Source: Lysobacter sp. K5869 (GTDB taxonomy: Bacteria > Pseudomonadota > Gammaproteobacteria > Xanthomonadales > Xanthomonadaceae). Taken from it: a stretch of DNA of 64,000 nt. Of this stretch, positions 9,478-18,118 are shown one piece after another; positions within the stretch are counted from its first letter, which is position 1, and every line of letters starts with the position of its first letter. The DNA is taken from contig NZ_CP072597.1 in the NCBI RefSeq assembly GCF_018847975.1, positions 2,271,001 through 2,335,000 on the forward strand, written 5' to 3'. Position numbers and translations under genes: made by a program. Below the pieces are notes generated by a model. The model had not been told where the DNA came from. It ran no database searches and saw only the letters and a program-made list of their open reading frames with translations.

Positions 9478-11532
9478 TCACTCTCCGCCAGCCACCGCCA
9501 CCGCCACCTCCGGCGCCTTACGCGGCACGATCCCGAGCGCCTGTTCGATCTCGCCCGGATCGAACCGCAGCCCGCCCTTGAACACCGCATCGACCTTGCG
9601 GATGTCGCGCATGTCTTTGGTCGGATCGCCGTCGATCAAGACCAGGTCGGCGTACTTGCCCGGCGCGATGTAGCCGCGGTCCTTGTCCACGCCGAGCACC
9701 TGCGCCGGCGTCAGCGTCGCCAGCCGCAGCACTTCGGCGTTGGGGATGCCGGCGCGCGCGTAGGTTTCCAGTTCGGCGTGCAGCATGTAGCCGGACATCG
9801 CGTCGGTGCCCGGCAGGAGGGTGATGCCGGCGTCGTGCAACGACTTGAGCAGTTTGAGCATGCTCGGGAACGCCTGTCGGTAGGCCGCTTCCTGTCCGTG
9901 CGGCGGCTTCAGCGCGCCCCAGCTGAGGTTGCGCCGCGCCTGCGGCGGCAGCCGCTCGGCCACGCCGCGCAGGCCGGGCGGCGTCTTGTCGGCGGGGTCG
10001 CCGCCGAACAGATCCTCGGCCAGCGCCATGGTCGGATCGAGCACGGTGCGGTGACGCTTGAGGTAATCGATGAACTCGCGCACCTTCGGCGCCTCGGGCG
10101 GGTACTCGTGCGCGTGCTCGGCGACCGCGGTCAGCCGCTGCATGCTTTGGGTGTCCTTCACTTGCGGGTACATGAAGTTGAGTTCGACGTAGAGCAGGTG
10201 CTGCAACTCGTCGGCGCCGTCGTCGATGAACTGCCGCGCCGACATCGACGCCGGCACGTGGCCGCTGTAGCGCAGGCCGCGGGCGTGGGCGCGGTCGGCG
10301 ATGACCGGCACCAGTTCGGGTTTGAGCGAGGAGTAGCTCTTGATCTGCATGTAGCCGCGGTCGGCGTAGAAATCCACCGCCTTGACCGCTTCGTCCGGCG
10401 TGGACACCAGCATCTTGGTTGGGCCGGCGTAGGGGCCGGGGCCGTCGATGAAGCCGGCCATCAGCACGCGCGGGCCGATCTCGCTGCCGGCGTCGAAGCG
10501 TTTGACGCGCTCCAGGAAGGTGTCGAAGTTGTTGGCGATGTCGCGCGCGCTGGTGACGCCGGCGGCGATGTCGAGCGCGCCGTCCTCGGTGGCGCTGTAG
10601 TGCTTGTGCACGTCCCACAGGCCGGGCATGAGGAAGCGGCCGCGCGCGTCGAGGGTTTGCGCGGTCGCCGGCGCGCGCATCTGCGCGTCGGGCGCGACGC
10701 GCACGATGCGTTCGTTCTCGATCAGCACGCTGGTGCCGGCGCTGACGCTGAGGTCGCGCGGATCGAACAGGCGCGCGTTGCGGATCAGCAGCGGGCCTCG
10801 CGGCGCGTGGGTGAGGCGCTTGGCGAAGTCGGCGCCCCATTGCGCGGCGGCGGTTTCCTGCAGCTCGGTCAGTTTCGGCGCGGCGTCCTCGAATTCGCGG
10901 TCGACGACGGAGAACCAGCCGGAGGCGAAGATCGTCGCCGCGGTTTCGCCGTCCTCGCGCAGCCAGACCATGCGCGGGGTGAAGTCCAGGCCTTCGATGC
11001 GGTACAGCCGCAGCGCGACCGGGCCGCGCTTGCCGGCGATCGGATACTCGCCGACCGCGGCGATGCTGGCCTCGCCGGCAGGCAGCAAGGCGAGCTTGTG
11101 TTGAGGCGCCTTGAGCAAGGCGCGCGCGAGCGCGCCGGTGGCCTCCGGCGCGGCCTGCAGCGGCAGGAAGAACGCGGGCGCGGCGAGCTCGCGTTCGCCG
11201 CGTTCGGCCGGGTTCTTCCACTGCGCCTTGGCGCCGTCGACGCGGTAGCTCTCCTCGAAGGGATTGAGCAGGTAGTCGTTGCCGCTGCCGCTGTATTCGC
11301 GCAGGGTGCCGTCGTCGTTGGCGCGCCAGCGGGTGGTGCTGCGGTCGCCGCGGCCGCGGTCGGTGTAGTGGTAATCGACTTGCACCGAGCCGTCGGCGGC
11401 GGTGGCGACTTTCTGTTCGCCGGCCGCACGGCCTTGCATGAACACGGCGTAGTCGCGGGTGCCGGGCGCGGCCTGGGCGGCGAGCGCGGCGGAGAGAGCG
11501 AGGGACAGCGACAGCAAGGCGATCGGGCGCAT
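9478..11532 (-). CDS. Secreted metal-dependent amidohydrolase
   Basis: A 684-residue protein with a Sec signal peptide (MRPIALLSLSLALSAALAAQAA). Residues of about 30-260 form a family-specific region I cannot name; the C-terminal 400 residues are an amidohydrolase-superfamily TIM barrel. Visible metal-site features are GLWDVHKH (an H-x-H variant on strand 1), the lysine in MQIKSYSS (possible carboxylated bridging residue), the histidines in YSGHVPAS and DELQHLLY, and the aspartate of LLPGTDA. The ending GYIAPGKYADLVLIDGDPTKD is typical of imidazolonepropionase/prolidase-like members. It probably hydrolyses a cyclic amide or dipeptide in the periplasm; the substrate is unknown. The start at 11532 has GGAG eight bases upstream; a longer frame upstream lacks this. 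Confidence 0.86.
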   Translation of the reverse strand: MRPIALLSLSLALSAALAAQAAPGTRDYAVFMQGRAAGEQKVATAADGSVQVDYHYTDRGRGDRSTTRWRANDDGTLREYSGSGNDYLLNPFEESYRVDGAKAQWKNPAERGERELAAPAFFLPLQAAPEATGALARALLKAPQHKLALLPAGEASIAAVGEYPIAGKRGPVALRLYRIEGLDFTPRMVWLREDGETAATIFASGWFSVVDREFEDAAPKLTELQETAAAQWGADFAKRLTHAPRGPLLIRNARLFDPRDLSVSAGTSVLIENERIVRVAPDAQMRAPATAQTLDARGRFLMPGLWDVHKHYSATEDGALDIAAGVTSARDIANNFDTFLERVKRFDAGSEIGPRVLMAGFIDGPGPYAGPTKMLVSTPDEAVKAVDFYADRGYMQIKSYSSLKPELVPVIADRAHARGLRYSGHVPASMSARQFIDDGADELQHLLYVELNFMYPQVKDTQSMQRLTAVAEHAHEYPPEAPKVREFIDYLKRHRTVLDPTMALAEDLFGGDPADKTPPGLRGVAERLPPQARRNLSWGALKPPHGQEAAYRQAFPSMLKLLKSLHDAGITLLPGTDAMSGYMLHAELETYARAGIPNAEVLRLATLTPAQVLGVDKDRGYIAPGKYADLVLIDGDPTKDMRDIRKVDAVFKGGLRFDPGEIEQALGIVPRKAPEVAVAVAGGE

Positions 11533-11671
11533 CGAAGGGCTCCGGGGTGGCGTGCTGACAGCGAGGGACGCGGTGGCGCTGGCGAGGTATAGCCGATCCT
11601 GGCGGCGCGGGAATGTGCCGCTAGTGGGAACTGTCATGCCGTCGATCCGCGAATCGCGCGGCGCGGATGCG

Positions 11672-11699
11672 AAAAGGCCCGGGACGATGCCCGGGCCTT
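11672..11699 (-). terminator. Rho-independent terminator of the minus-strand TonB receptor gene
   Basis: Ten-bp perfect stem (11674-11683 with 11690-11699) and six-base loop. On the minus strand it is followed by TTTTC. It lies about 30 bases past the receptor stop codon. Confidence 0.8.
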
Positions 11700-11730
11700 C
11701 GCGCGCAGCGGGTTCAAACCGCGAAACGCA

Positions 11731-14112
11731 TCACCATTTGTAGCCGACCTTCAAATACGCGAACGCGCCGTTGAAGCCGAACGGCGACGCGGTGTTGTAC
11801 GGCAGGTAGTTGCGCGTGCCGCGCACCAGCTTGGATTCGTCGGGATACTCGTTGAGCACGTTGTCGCCGCCGACGGTGAAGTCCCACTGGTTCAGGCGAT
11901 AGGTCGCGGCCAGATCCAGCGTCCACTTCGCGCTGAAGGTCTGGTCCTGGCGCGGATCGGTCGCATGCAGCTCGGTGAACTGGCCGTAGCGGGTGGCGGT
12001 GGCGTTGAAGTTCCAGTTGCCGGTCTTCCAGTCGCCGCTGAGGAAGAACTTGTCGCGCGGCGCGCCCTTGGTGATGCGGCCGATCTCGGTGCGGCCGATG
12101 CGCACCGCGGCCGGGTCGATCGCCGCCAGCCGCGGCGGGTTCGGCGCGATGTTCTCGATCTCGGTCTTGGAGTAGTTGTAGCCGGCGGTGGTGCTGAGCT
12201 TGCCGCTGCCGACGTCCCAGGCGTAGGTGGCGATCACGTCCACGCCCTGGGTCTTGGTATCGACCGCGTTGGTGAAGTAGCGGCCGCCGCCGATGCCCGG
12301 ATAGCCGTTGGCCTGCAGGTAGTTGCGCACCGCGGTGCTGGTCAGGTTCTCCGACAGCAGAATGCGGTCGTCGACCTTGATGTGGTACGCGTCGACGGTG
12401 ATGTACAAACCGTCGGCGGGCTGCAGCACCAGGCCGAGGCTGTAGTTGGTCGATTCCTCGGCCTTCAGCGGCTCCGAGCCCAGCGCCACCGCGGCCGGGT
12501 TGTCGACGCGGAAGGTGCCGATCTCATAAGGCACGCCGCTGATGAAGTTGGTGGCGATGGACTGGAAGTACTGCTGCTGCAGCGACGGCGCGCGGAAGCC
12601 GGTGGAGGCGGTGGCGCGCAGCGCGACCTTGTCGGTGAAGGCGTAGCGCGCCGACAGCTTGCCCGAGGTGGTGTCGCCGAAATCGCTGTAGCTCTCGTAG
12701 CGCGCGGCGAGGCCGGCGGAGAACTTCTCGGTCAGGTCGCCTTCCACGTCGAGGTAGAGCGAGTAGCTGTGGCGGTCGAACTCGCCGGCGTCGCTGGCGC
12801 GGAAGCCGGAGAACACCTGCGCGCCGGGAATGATCTGGCCGTTCGACGCGGGCACGCCGCCGTTGGCGTAGGACAGCGGCTCGCCGGCGCGCTGGCTGAA
12901 TTCCTCGCCGCGCCACTCCGCGCCCCAGGCGAAAGTGATCGGGTACTTCCAGCCGAAATCCACCGGGCGGGTGAAGTCGAGATTCAACACGTGCTGGGTG
13001 ACTTCCAGCGCGCCGGCGTAGAACTTGCGCGGCGAGCTCGGGCCGAGGCTGCGGTTGAGGGTGTTCTCGATGTCGAAGGTCAGGCCGTTGTGGCCGTAGT
13101 TGTAGCTCAGGTCGATCTGGGTGCCGCCGGCGGTTTCGCCGCGCAGGCCGAACACCGCGGCACGGTCCTTGCTGACGTTGTGGATCTGCGGCAGGAAACC
13201 GTTCGGATAGATCGACGGGATGTTGCGCGGGTCGGCGGCGAAGCGGAAATAGCCGTTGGACAGCACGTCGCGTTCGCTGTAGCTGCCGAAGGAATAGAAG
13301 GTCAGGTAATCGGCCGGCTTGTACTGGCCGTTGTAGGAGAACGCGCCCTGGTCGATTTCCGGATCGCCGTAGCGCTGTTCGACCACGCCCTGGTAAGGAC
13401 GCGCGCGGTTGGTCTGGTCCTGATGCCCGCCTTGCGCGGCCAGCCGCAGCCAGCCGCGTTCGCCTTCCAGGCCGAGATCGCCGGAGAGCTGGTATTGCTC
13501 GCCATCGCCGGCGCTGTACTGGCCGTAGCGCGCGGCCACCGAGCCGCCTTTGCCGGCGCCCTTGAGCACGATGTTGACCACGCCGGCGATGGCGTCGGAG
13601 CCGTACTGCGCCGAGGCGCCGTCGCGCAGCACTTCCACGCGTTCGATCGCGGCGATGGGAATGGCGTTGAGATCGACCGGCGAAGAGCCGCGGCCCTGGC
13701 TGCCGTTGAGGTTGATCAGCGCGGTGGTGTGGCGGCGCTTGCCGTTGACCAGCACCAGCACCTGATCGGGAGCGAGGCCGCGCAGCTGCGCGGGGCGGAC
13801 CGCGTCGGTGCCGTCGGTGATCGCCGGGCGCGGGAAGTTGAGCGAAGGCAGGGCGCGCGCCAGCGCGGTGGCGAGTTCGACCGTGCCGGTGGCTTCCAGG
13901 GTTTCGGGCGTGATGATGTCGATCGGCGCGGTGGATTCGGCGACGGTGCGGTCGCTGACGCGGGTGCCGGTGACGATGACTTGATCGAGGGTCTTGGCGT
14001 CGGCTTGCGGCGCGGGCTGCTGGGCCAGCGCGGCGGGCGCGGCCAGGGCGATCAGCAGACCGAGGGCGAGGGGATGGCGGGTGCGGAGGCGGTGCGTGCG
14101 GCTGGCGTGCAT
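11731..14112 (-). CDS. TonB-dependent outer-membrane receptor (first of two close paralogues)
   Basis: A 793-residue receptor with signal peptide (ending PAALAQQ), a TonB-box-like LDQVIVTGTRVS, a plug domain (about 45-165, with RGLAPDQVLVLVNGKRR and IERVEVLRDGASAQYGSDAIAGVVNI), and a 22-strand barrel ending in FAYLKVGYKW with the terminal aromatic residue needed for BAM insertion. Such receptors import scarce ligands, driven by TonB-ExbBD. The LNGSQGRGSSPVDLNAIP insertion suggests the large iron-siderophore or oligosaccharide type, but the substrate is not evident. I chose the ATG at 14112, which has AGGAG seven bases upstream. The plug is nearly identical to that of the receptor at 32660-35086. 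It is divergent from the B12 operon and likely not part of it. Confidence 0.92.
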   Translation of the reverse strand: MHASRTHRLRTRHPLALGLLIALAAPAALAQQPAPQADAKTLDQVIVTGTRVSDRTVAESTAPIDIITPETLEATGTVELATALARALPSLNFPRPAITDGTDAVRPAQLRGLAPDQVLVLVNGKRRHTTALINLNGSQGRGSSPVDLNAIPIAAIERVEVLRDGASAQYGSDAIAGVVNIVLKGAGKGGSVAARYGQYSAGDGEQYQLSGDLGLEGERGWLRLAAQGGHQDQTNRARPYQGVVEQRYGDPEIDQGAFSYNGQYKPADYLTFYSFGSYSERDVLSNGYFRFAADPRNIPSIYPNGFLPQIHNVSKDRAAVFGLRGETAGGTQIDLSYNYGHNGLTFDIENTLNRSLGPSSPRKFYAGALEVTQHVLNLDFTRPVDFGWKYPITFAWGAEWRGEEFSQRAGEPLSYANGGVPASNGQIIPGAQVFSGFRASDAGEFDRHSYSLYLDVEGDLTEKFSAGLAARYESYSDFGDTTSGKLSARYAFTDKVALRATASTGFRAPSLQQQYFQSIATNFISGVPYEIGTFRVDNPAAVALGSEPLKAEESTNYSLGLVLQPADGLYITVDAYHIKVDDRILLSENLTSTAVRNYLQANGYPGIGGGRYFTNAVDTKTQGVDVIATYAWDVGSGKLSTTAGYNYSKTEIENIAPNPPRLAAIDPAAVRIGRTEIGRITKGAPRDKFFLSGDWKTGNWNFNATATRYGQFTELHATDPRQDQTFSAKWTLDLAATYRLNQWDFTVGGDNVLNEYPDESKLVRGTRNYLPYNTASPFGFNGAFAYLKVGYKW

Positions 14113-14534
14113 GAAGACTCCTGCAAGGGGACTGACAGCGATGTCATTCGGGTTTAACACGGTCATAACAACCGGGTCAATGAAGCGGCCAGAAACCGGC
14201 TAACGCAAGTAATCAAAAGGTGGTAGCCGCCTCGTTTTCGGCCCTGGGGCGGGAGGCGGGAGAGCGGCGAGGGGGAGGGCGGGCGAAAAAATCCGCCGGA
14301 CCCGCGACGCTGCACGGGCCGGCGGCCGGAAAATGGGGGTATCGCCCGCAAAGGGCCGACAGGCAGACGGCCCGGACGCGAGCATGGCGGGGCGTGACGC
14401 CGGGCTGGAATCAGACGAGTCTGAAATCGCATCGCAGGGCGCGCGATCCGTGCGCTGCGTCGGCTCATCAGGCTCCCGGCCGCGCCGCGCGCTGGCGTCG
14501 GCGCGGCCAGCGGCTGCTAAGATGCCCGCGCTCA
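14113..14534. other. Intergenic region between divergent TonB receptor and B12 operon
   Basis: No gene is evident in these 422 bases. There is a GC hairpin around 14293-14325 and a possible -10 element TAAGAT at 14518-14523, just upstream of the riboswitch, which would place transcription of the B12 leader near 14530. No convincing -35 was found. Confidence 0.4.
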
Positions 14535-14762
14535 AGGTGATCGCCGGCACAGTCCGGCGATTGAAACGGGAATCCGGTCGCGCCGCTGGCCAGTTCGTCC
14601 AGAACGGTCCGCGCGCTCAAGCCGGAGCTGCCCCCGCAACGGTAGGCGAGTAGACGCACCGCAACGGCCACTGTGCTCAGGCATGGGAAGGCGCGGTACG
14701 GGAACCCCGGACAAGGACGCTCCACCGGTTCCGCTCGCAAGCCCGGAGACCGGCCCGGAGCG
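14535..14762 (+). promoter_or_regulatory. Cobalamin (adenosylcobalamin-type) riboswitch
   Basis: The conserved blocks of the B12 element appear in order: a 5' paired region, GGGAATCCGGT near 14570, the hallmark GAGCTGCCCCCGCAACGGTA at 14625-14644 (consensus ACTGCCCCCGCAACTGTAA), and the B12 box AAGCCCGGAGACCGGCC near 14740-14755. The btuB start lies about 127 bases downstream. When cobalamin is plentiful such elements repress translation or transcription of the downstream genes, here btuB and probably the whole twelve-gene cluster. Boundaries are approximate. Confidence 0.94.
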
Positions 14763-14889
14763 CGAACCGACCGGCGGTGGGCCTGGTTGCGGACGATCGC
14801 GCCCGCGCGCATTGCTCCGAGCCGTTTCTCCGCCGGTCCCGACCCTTGTCGGCCGCGCGGGTGAGGCGCGGCCCGGAGACCCGTACGCA

Positions 14890-16794
14890 ATGCCGCACTT
14901 CGCTTCCCTCCCGCTTTCCCCGCGCCCGCTCGTTTCGCGCTCGCTCGCGTCGGCCTTGTCCGTCGCCTTGCTCGGCGCCGCCGCCGGCGCGCAGGCCGCG
15001 CCCGCGGTCGATCTCGATCAAGTGGTGGTGACCGCCACCCGCACCGCGCAGACCCAGGACGCGACCCTGGCCGCGATCACCGTGATCGACCGCGCCGACA
15101 TCGAACGCCTGCAGCCGGCGTCGCTGCCGGACTTGCTGCGCGGCACCCCGGGCGCGTCGTTGGCCAACAACGGCGGGCCGGGCAAGAGCACCTCGCTGTT
15201 CCTGCGCGGCACCGAGTCCGACCACACCCTGGTGCTGGTGGACGGCATCAAGCTCGGCTCGGCCACCAGCGGCGGCGCGTCGCTGCAGGACATTCCGGTC
15301 GACCAGATCGAACGCGTGGAGATCGTGCGCGGCCCGTTCTCCAGCCTCTACGGTTCCGAAGCCATCGGCGGCGTGATCCAGATCTTCACCCGCCGCCCGC
15401 AAGGCCCGTTCGTGCCGAGCTTCAGCGTCGGCATCGGCAGCCACCAGACGCATCGCGCCTCCGCGGGCGTCGCCGGCAAGGGCGAGCGCGGCTGGTACTC
15501 GATCAACGCCGCGCACGAAGACACCGACGGCATCAACGCCTGCCGCGGCAAGCCCAATCCGCGCGGCGCCGGCTGCTTCACCCACTCGCCCGATCGCGAC
15601 GGTTATCGCAACACCTCGCTGACGATGCAGGGCGGCTACCGCTTCAACGAGCAGTGGGACGGCGAGGCGCGCGCGTTCCGCGCCGAGGGCTACAACGAGT
15701 ACGACGGCAGCCAGAACAATCAGGCCGACATCGTCCAGCAAGTGATCGGCGCCAAGCTGCGCTATCGCCCGAGCGAGCGCCTCGCGCTGAGCCTCAACGC
15801 CGGCGAAAGCCGGGATCAGAGCGAACAGTACAAGGACGGCAAATACTCCAGCACCTTCGACACGCGCCGCCAGCTCGGTTCCTTGCAGGGCGACCTCGGC
15901 CTCGGCGGCGGCTTGCTGACCCTGGGCTTCGACTGGCAGCGCGACGAAGTGGACAGCAGCACCGCGTACCAGCGCGATTCGCGCGTGCTGCGCGGCGCGT
16001 TCGGTCAGTACCAGCGCGAGTTCGGCGCGCACGCGCTGCAAGCCAGCGTGCGCCGCGACGACGACAGCCAGTTCGGCGGCAAGACCACCGGCAGCGTGTT
16101 GTGGGGCTGGAATCTCAGCGACGCGCTGCGCCTGACCGCGAGCTACGGCACCGCGTTCAAGGCGCCGACTTTCAACGAGCTGTATTACCCGGGCTACGGC
16201 AATCCCGACGTGGGACCGGAGACCTCGCGCAGCTTCGAGCTGGGCTTGCGCGGCACCTTCGGCGAAGGCGGCCGGCAGGTGTGGTCGCTCAACGCGTACC
16301 AGACCCGGATCGACGATCTGATCGCCTACGACGCCTCCATCGGCCTGCCCAACAACGTCGACCGCGCGCGCATCCGCGGCCTGGAAGCGACGCTGGACAC
16401 GCGCCTGCTCGGCTGGGACCTGCGCGCCAGCGCGACCTGGCTGGATCCGCGCAACGACAGCCGCGGCGCTTATCGCGACAACATCCTGCCGCGGCGCGCG
16501 CGCCAGAGCGCGCGCATCGACCTGGACCGCCGCTTCGCGCTCGGCGGCGACGACGCGCTGTCGTTCGGCGCCAGCGTCTACGCCGCCAACGACCGCTACG
16601 ACGATCTGGCCAACGCCCGCCGCCTCGGCGGTTACGCGCTGACCGATCTGCGCATCGGTTATGCGCTGAATACGGATTGGAATTTGCAGTTGTCGGCCAA
16701 CAACGTGTTCGACCGGCGTTACGAAACCGCGGCCTTCTACAATCAGCCCGGCCGCACCTATCTGTTGAGCCTGCGTTACCGTCCCAATCGCTGA
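14890..16794 (+). CDS. btuB: Vitamin B12 TonB-dependent outer-membrane receptor BtuB
   Basis: A 634-residue protein with a signal peptide ending AQAAP, TonB box LDQVVVTATRT, a plug (LFLRGTESDHTLVLVDGIKLG, IERVEIVRGPFSSLYGSEAIGGVIQIFTRR) and a barrel. The plug is typical of BtuB (short GTESDHTLVL form). It binds corrinoids outside the cell and passes them to the periplasm using TonB energy. The start was chosen downstream of the riboswitch: a GGAG lies about eleven bases upstream of the ATG, while the frame is open further back through the riboswitch only by chance. It ends SLRYRPNR rather than in an aromatic residue, slightly unusual for a barrel. It is the first gene of the B12-controlled cluster. 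Confidence 0.94.
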   Translation: MPHFASLPLSPRPLVSRSLASALSVALLGAAAGAQAAPAVDLDQVVVTATRTAQTQDATLAAITVIDRADIERLQPASLPDLLRGTPGASLANNGGPGKSTSLFLRGTESDHTLVLVDGIKLGSATSGGASLQDIPVDQIERVEIVRGPFSSLYGSEAIGGVIQIFTRRPQGPFVPSFSVGIGSHQTHRASAGVAGKGERGWYSINAAHEDTDGINACRGKPNPRGAGCFTHSPDRDGYRNTSLTMQGGYRFNEQWDGEARAFRAEGYNEYDGSQNNQADIVQQVIGAKLRYRPSERLALSLNAGESRDQSEQYKDGKYSSTFDTRRQLGSLQGDLGLGGGLLTLGFDWQRDEVDSSTAYQRDSRVLRGAFGQYQREFGAHALQASVRRDDDSQFGGKTTGSVLWGWNLSDALRLTASYGTAFKAPTFNELYYPGYGNPDVGPETSRSFELGLRGTFGEGGRQVWSLNAYQTRIDDLIAYDASIGLPNNVDRARIRGLEATLDTRLLGWDLRASATWLDPRNDSRGAYRDNILPRRARQSARIDLDRRFALGGDDALSFGASVYAANDRYDDLANARRLGGYALTDLRIGYALNTDWNLQLSANNVFDRRYETAAFYNQPGRTYLLSLRYRPNR

Positions 16795-16848
16795 CCCGCC
16801 CGCGCCGGCCGCGCGAGCGCGCGGCCGGCCCCGAACGAGAGACCGACG

Positions 16849-17484
16849 ATGAAGCCCACGACCCACCCGCATTCCCAGGCCCCGGTCGAACTCAAGCCGC
16901 TGATCGAGGGACCCGCGCAGCTGGCGATCCTCGCGGCGCTGTCGATCCTGATGGCGATCACCCGCTTTCACACCATCGGCGCGGCGCTGCATCTGCAAGA
17001 CGCGTCGATGGCGGTGTTCTTCCTCGGCGGCTTGTATCTGCAGCGGCATCGCTTGTTCGCGGGCTTGCTCGCGGCGGCGGTGGCGATCGACTACATCGCC
17101 ATCACCGGGCGCGGCCTGAACTTCTTCGACCACTACTGCGTGACGCCGTCGTACGCGTTCTTGCTGCTGGCCTACGCGGTGCTGTGGTACCTGGGCCGGG
17201 CCTGGGCGCCGTCGATGTCGGCCAAGCCGCGCGCGCTGGCCGGCGCGCTGGCGGTCGGGTTGGTCGCGGCGGCGGCCTCGTTCCTGATTTCCAACGGCGC
17301 GTTCTATTGGTTCGGCGGCCGCTACGCCGATCCGAACTTCGCCGAATACCTCGACCGCGTGTGGCGCTGGGGCCCGCTGTTCGTCGGCACCACGATGGCC
17401 TACATCGGCACGGCGCTGCTGGCGCACGCGCTGATCGCGCGCTTGGTCCGCCCGCGCGGCGCGGCGTCGCATTCGCACGGCTGA
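16849..17484 (+). CDS. Six-helix membrane protein in the B12 operon, paralogue A (function unknown)
   Basis: A 211-residue integral membrane protein with about six hydrophobic segments (near 23-45, 51-66, 69-86, 101-118, 128-149, 176-198). It is clearly homologous to the next gene product. Shared are DAS(M)AVFFL at 51-59, CVTPSY at 97-102, and LISNGAFYWFGGRYADPNFAEYLDR at about 146-170 (the key residues are Gly150, Gly157, Arg158, Tyr159 and Asp161). It is placed between btuB and cobO under a cobalamin riboswitch, and no BtuC/BtuD/BtuF genes are present. Its size and helix number resemble ECF-transporter substrate-binding (S) subunits. An inner-membrane role in corrinoid, cobalt or lower-ligand uptake is therefore a reasonable inference, not shown. 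I recognise no named family. Confidence 0.82.
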   Translation: MKPTTHPHSQAPVELKPLIEGPAQLAILAALSILMAITRFHTIGAALHLQDASMAVFFLGGLYLQRHRLFAGLLAAAVAIDYIAITGRGLNFFDHYCVTPSYAFLLLAYAVLWYLGRAWAPSMSAKPRALAGALAVGLVAAAASFLISNGAFYWFGGRYADPNFAEYLDRVWRWGPLFVGTTMAYIGTALLAHALIARLVRPRGAASHSHG

Positions 17485-17509
17485 TCCGAACCGTTACCAG
17501 GAGTCCGTC

Positions 17510-18118
17510 ATGACCTTATTGCTTCCGCCGAGCGAGGCCGCGCTGCCGCTGCGCTCGCGCAACGTCCAGATCGCCGTCGCCCTGGCCTTGGCCGCGTTGA
17601 TGGTGTGCACGCGCGGCCAGCACTTCGCCACCGTCGACGCGCTGCCGAGCGCCTCGTGGGCGGTGTTCTTCCTGGTCGGCGCGCTGCTGCGGCCGGCATG
17701 GCTGTTTCCGGCGTTCTTCGTGCTGTCCTCGCTGCTGGATCTGGCCAGCCTCGCGCTCGGCCGGGTCACCGATTGGTGCTTGTCGCCGGCGTACTGGGCG
17801 CTGGCCATCGCCTACGCCGCGCTGTGGTGGGGCGGGCGCTTCTATGCGCGCATGCACCGCGACCGCATCGGCACCGTGCCGACGCTGGCGCTGACGCTGC
17901 TGGCGACCTCGGTGGTGGCGTATCTGATTTCCAAGGGCGGCTTCTACTTCCTGTCCGGCCGCTATCCCGACGCGAGCTGGGCCGGCTTCCTCGACCGCAT
18001 CCCACAGTACTACCCGCGCACGCTCGGCACCCTGGCCGGCTACGTCGGCGCGGGCTTCGCGGTCTACGCGGCGTTGCGCGCATTCGAGTCGCGCCAGCGC
18101 GCGGGCGCGCCGGCATGA
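17510..18118 (+). CDS. Six-helix membrane protein in the B12 operon, paralogue B (function unknown)
   Basis: A 202-residue membrane protein, starting with an AGGAG ribosome site seven bases upstream of the ATG. The architecture matches its neighbour: hydrophobic segments near 20-35, 47-60, 64-83, 94-108, 122-141 and 168-190. Diagnostic matches are SASWAVFFL (48-56), CLSPAY (90-95), and LISKGGFY with GRYPDASWAGFLDR (139-163). The two proteins probably arose by tandem duplication and may form a heterodimer. Its stop overlaps the cobO start by four bases, tying it firmly to the cobalamin genes. Nucleotide-binding or periplasmic-binding partners are not encoded nearby, so either a shared ECF module elsewhere or an independent mechanism would be needed. 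Confidence 0.82.
   Translation: MTLLLPPSEAALPLRSRNVQIAVALALAALMVCTRGQHFATVDALPSASWAVFFLVGALLRPAWLFPAFFVLSSLLDLASLALGRVTDWCLSPAYWALAIAYAALWWGGRFYARMHRDRIGTVPTLALTLLATSVVAYLISKGGFYFLSGRYPDASWAGFLDRIPQYYPRTLGTLAGYVGAGFAVYAALRAFESRQRAGAPA

Noticed and set aside
14677..17478. Minus-strand frame of 933 codons opposite btuB
   Set aside because: It is an antisense shadow of btuB and the riboswitch leader with low-complexity Ala/Arg/Gly content.
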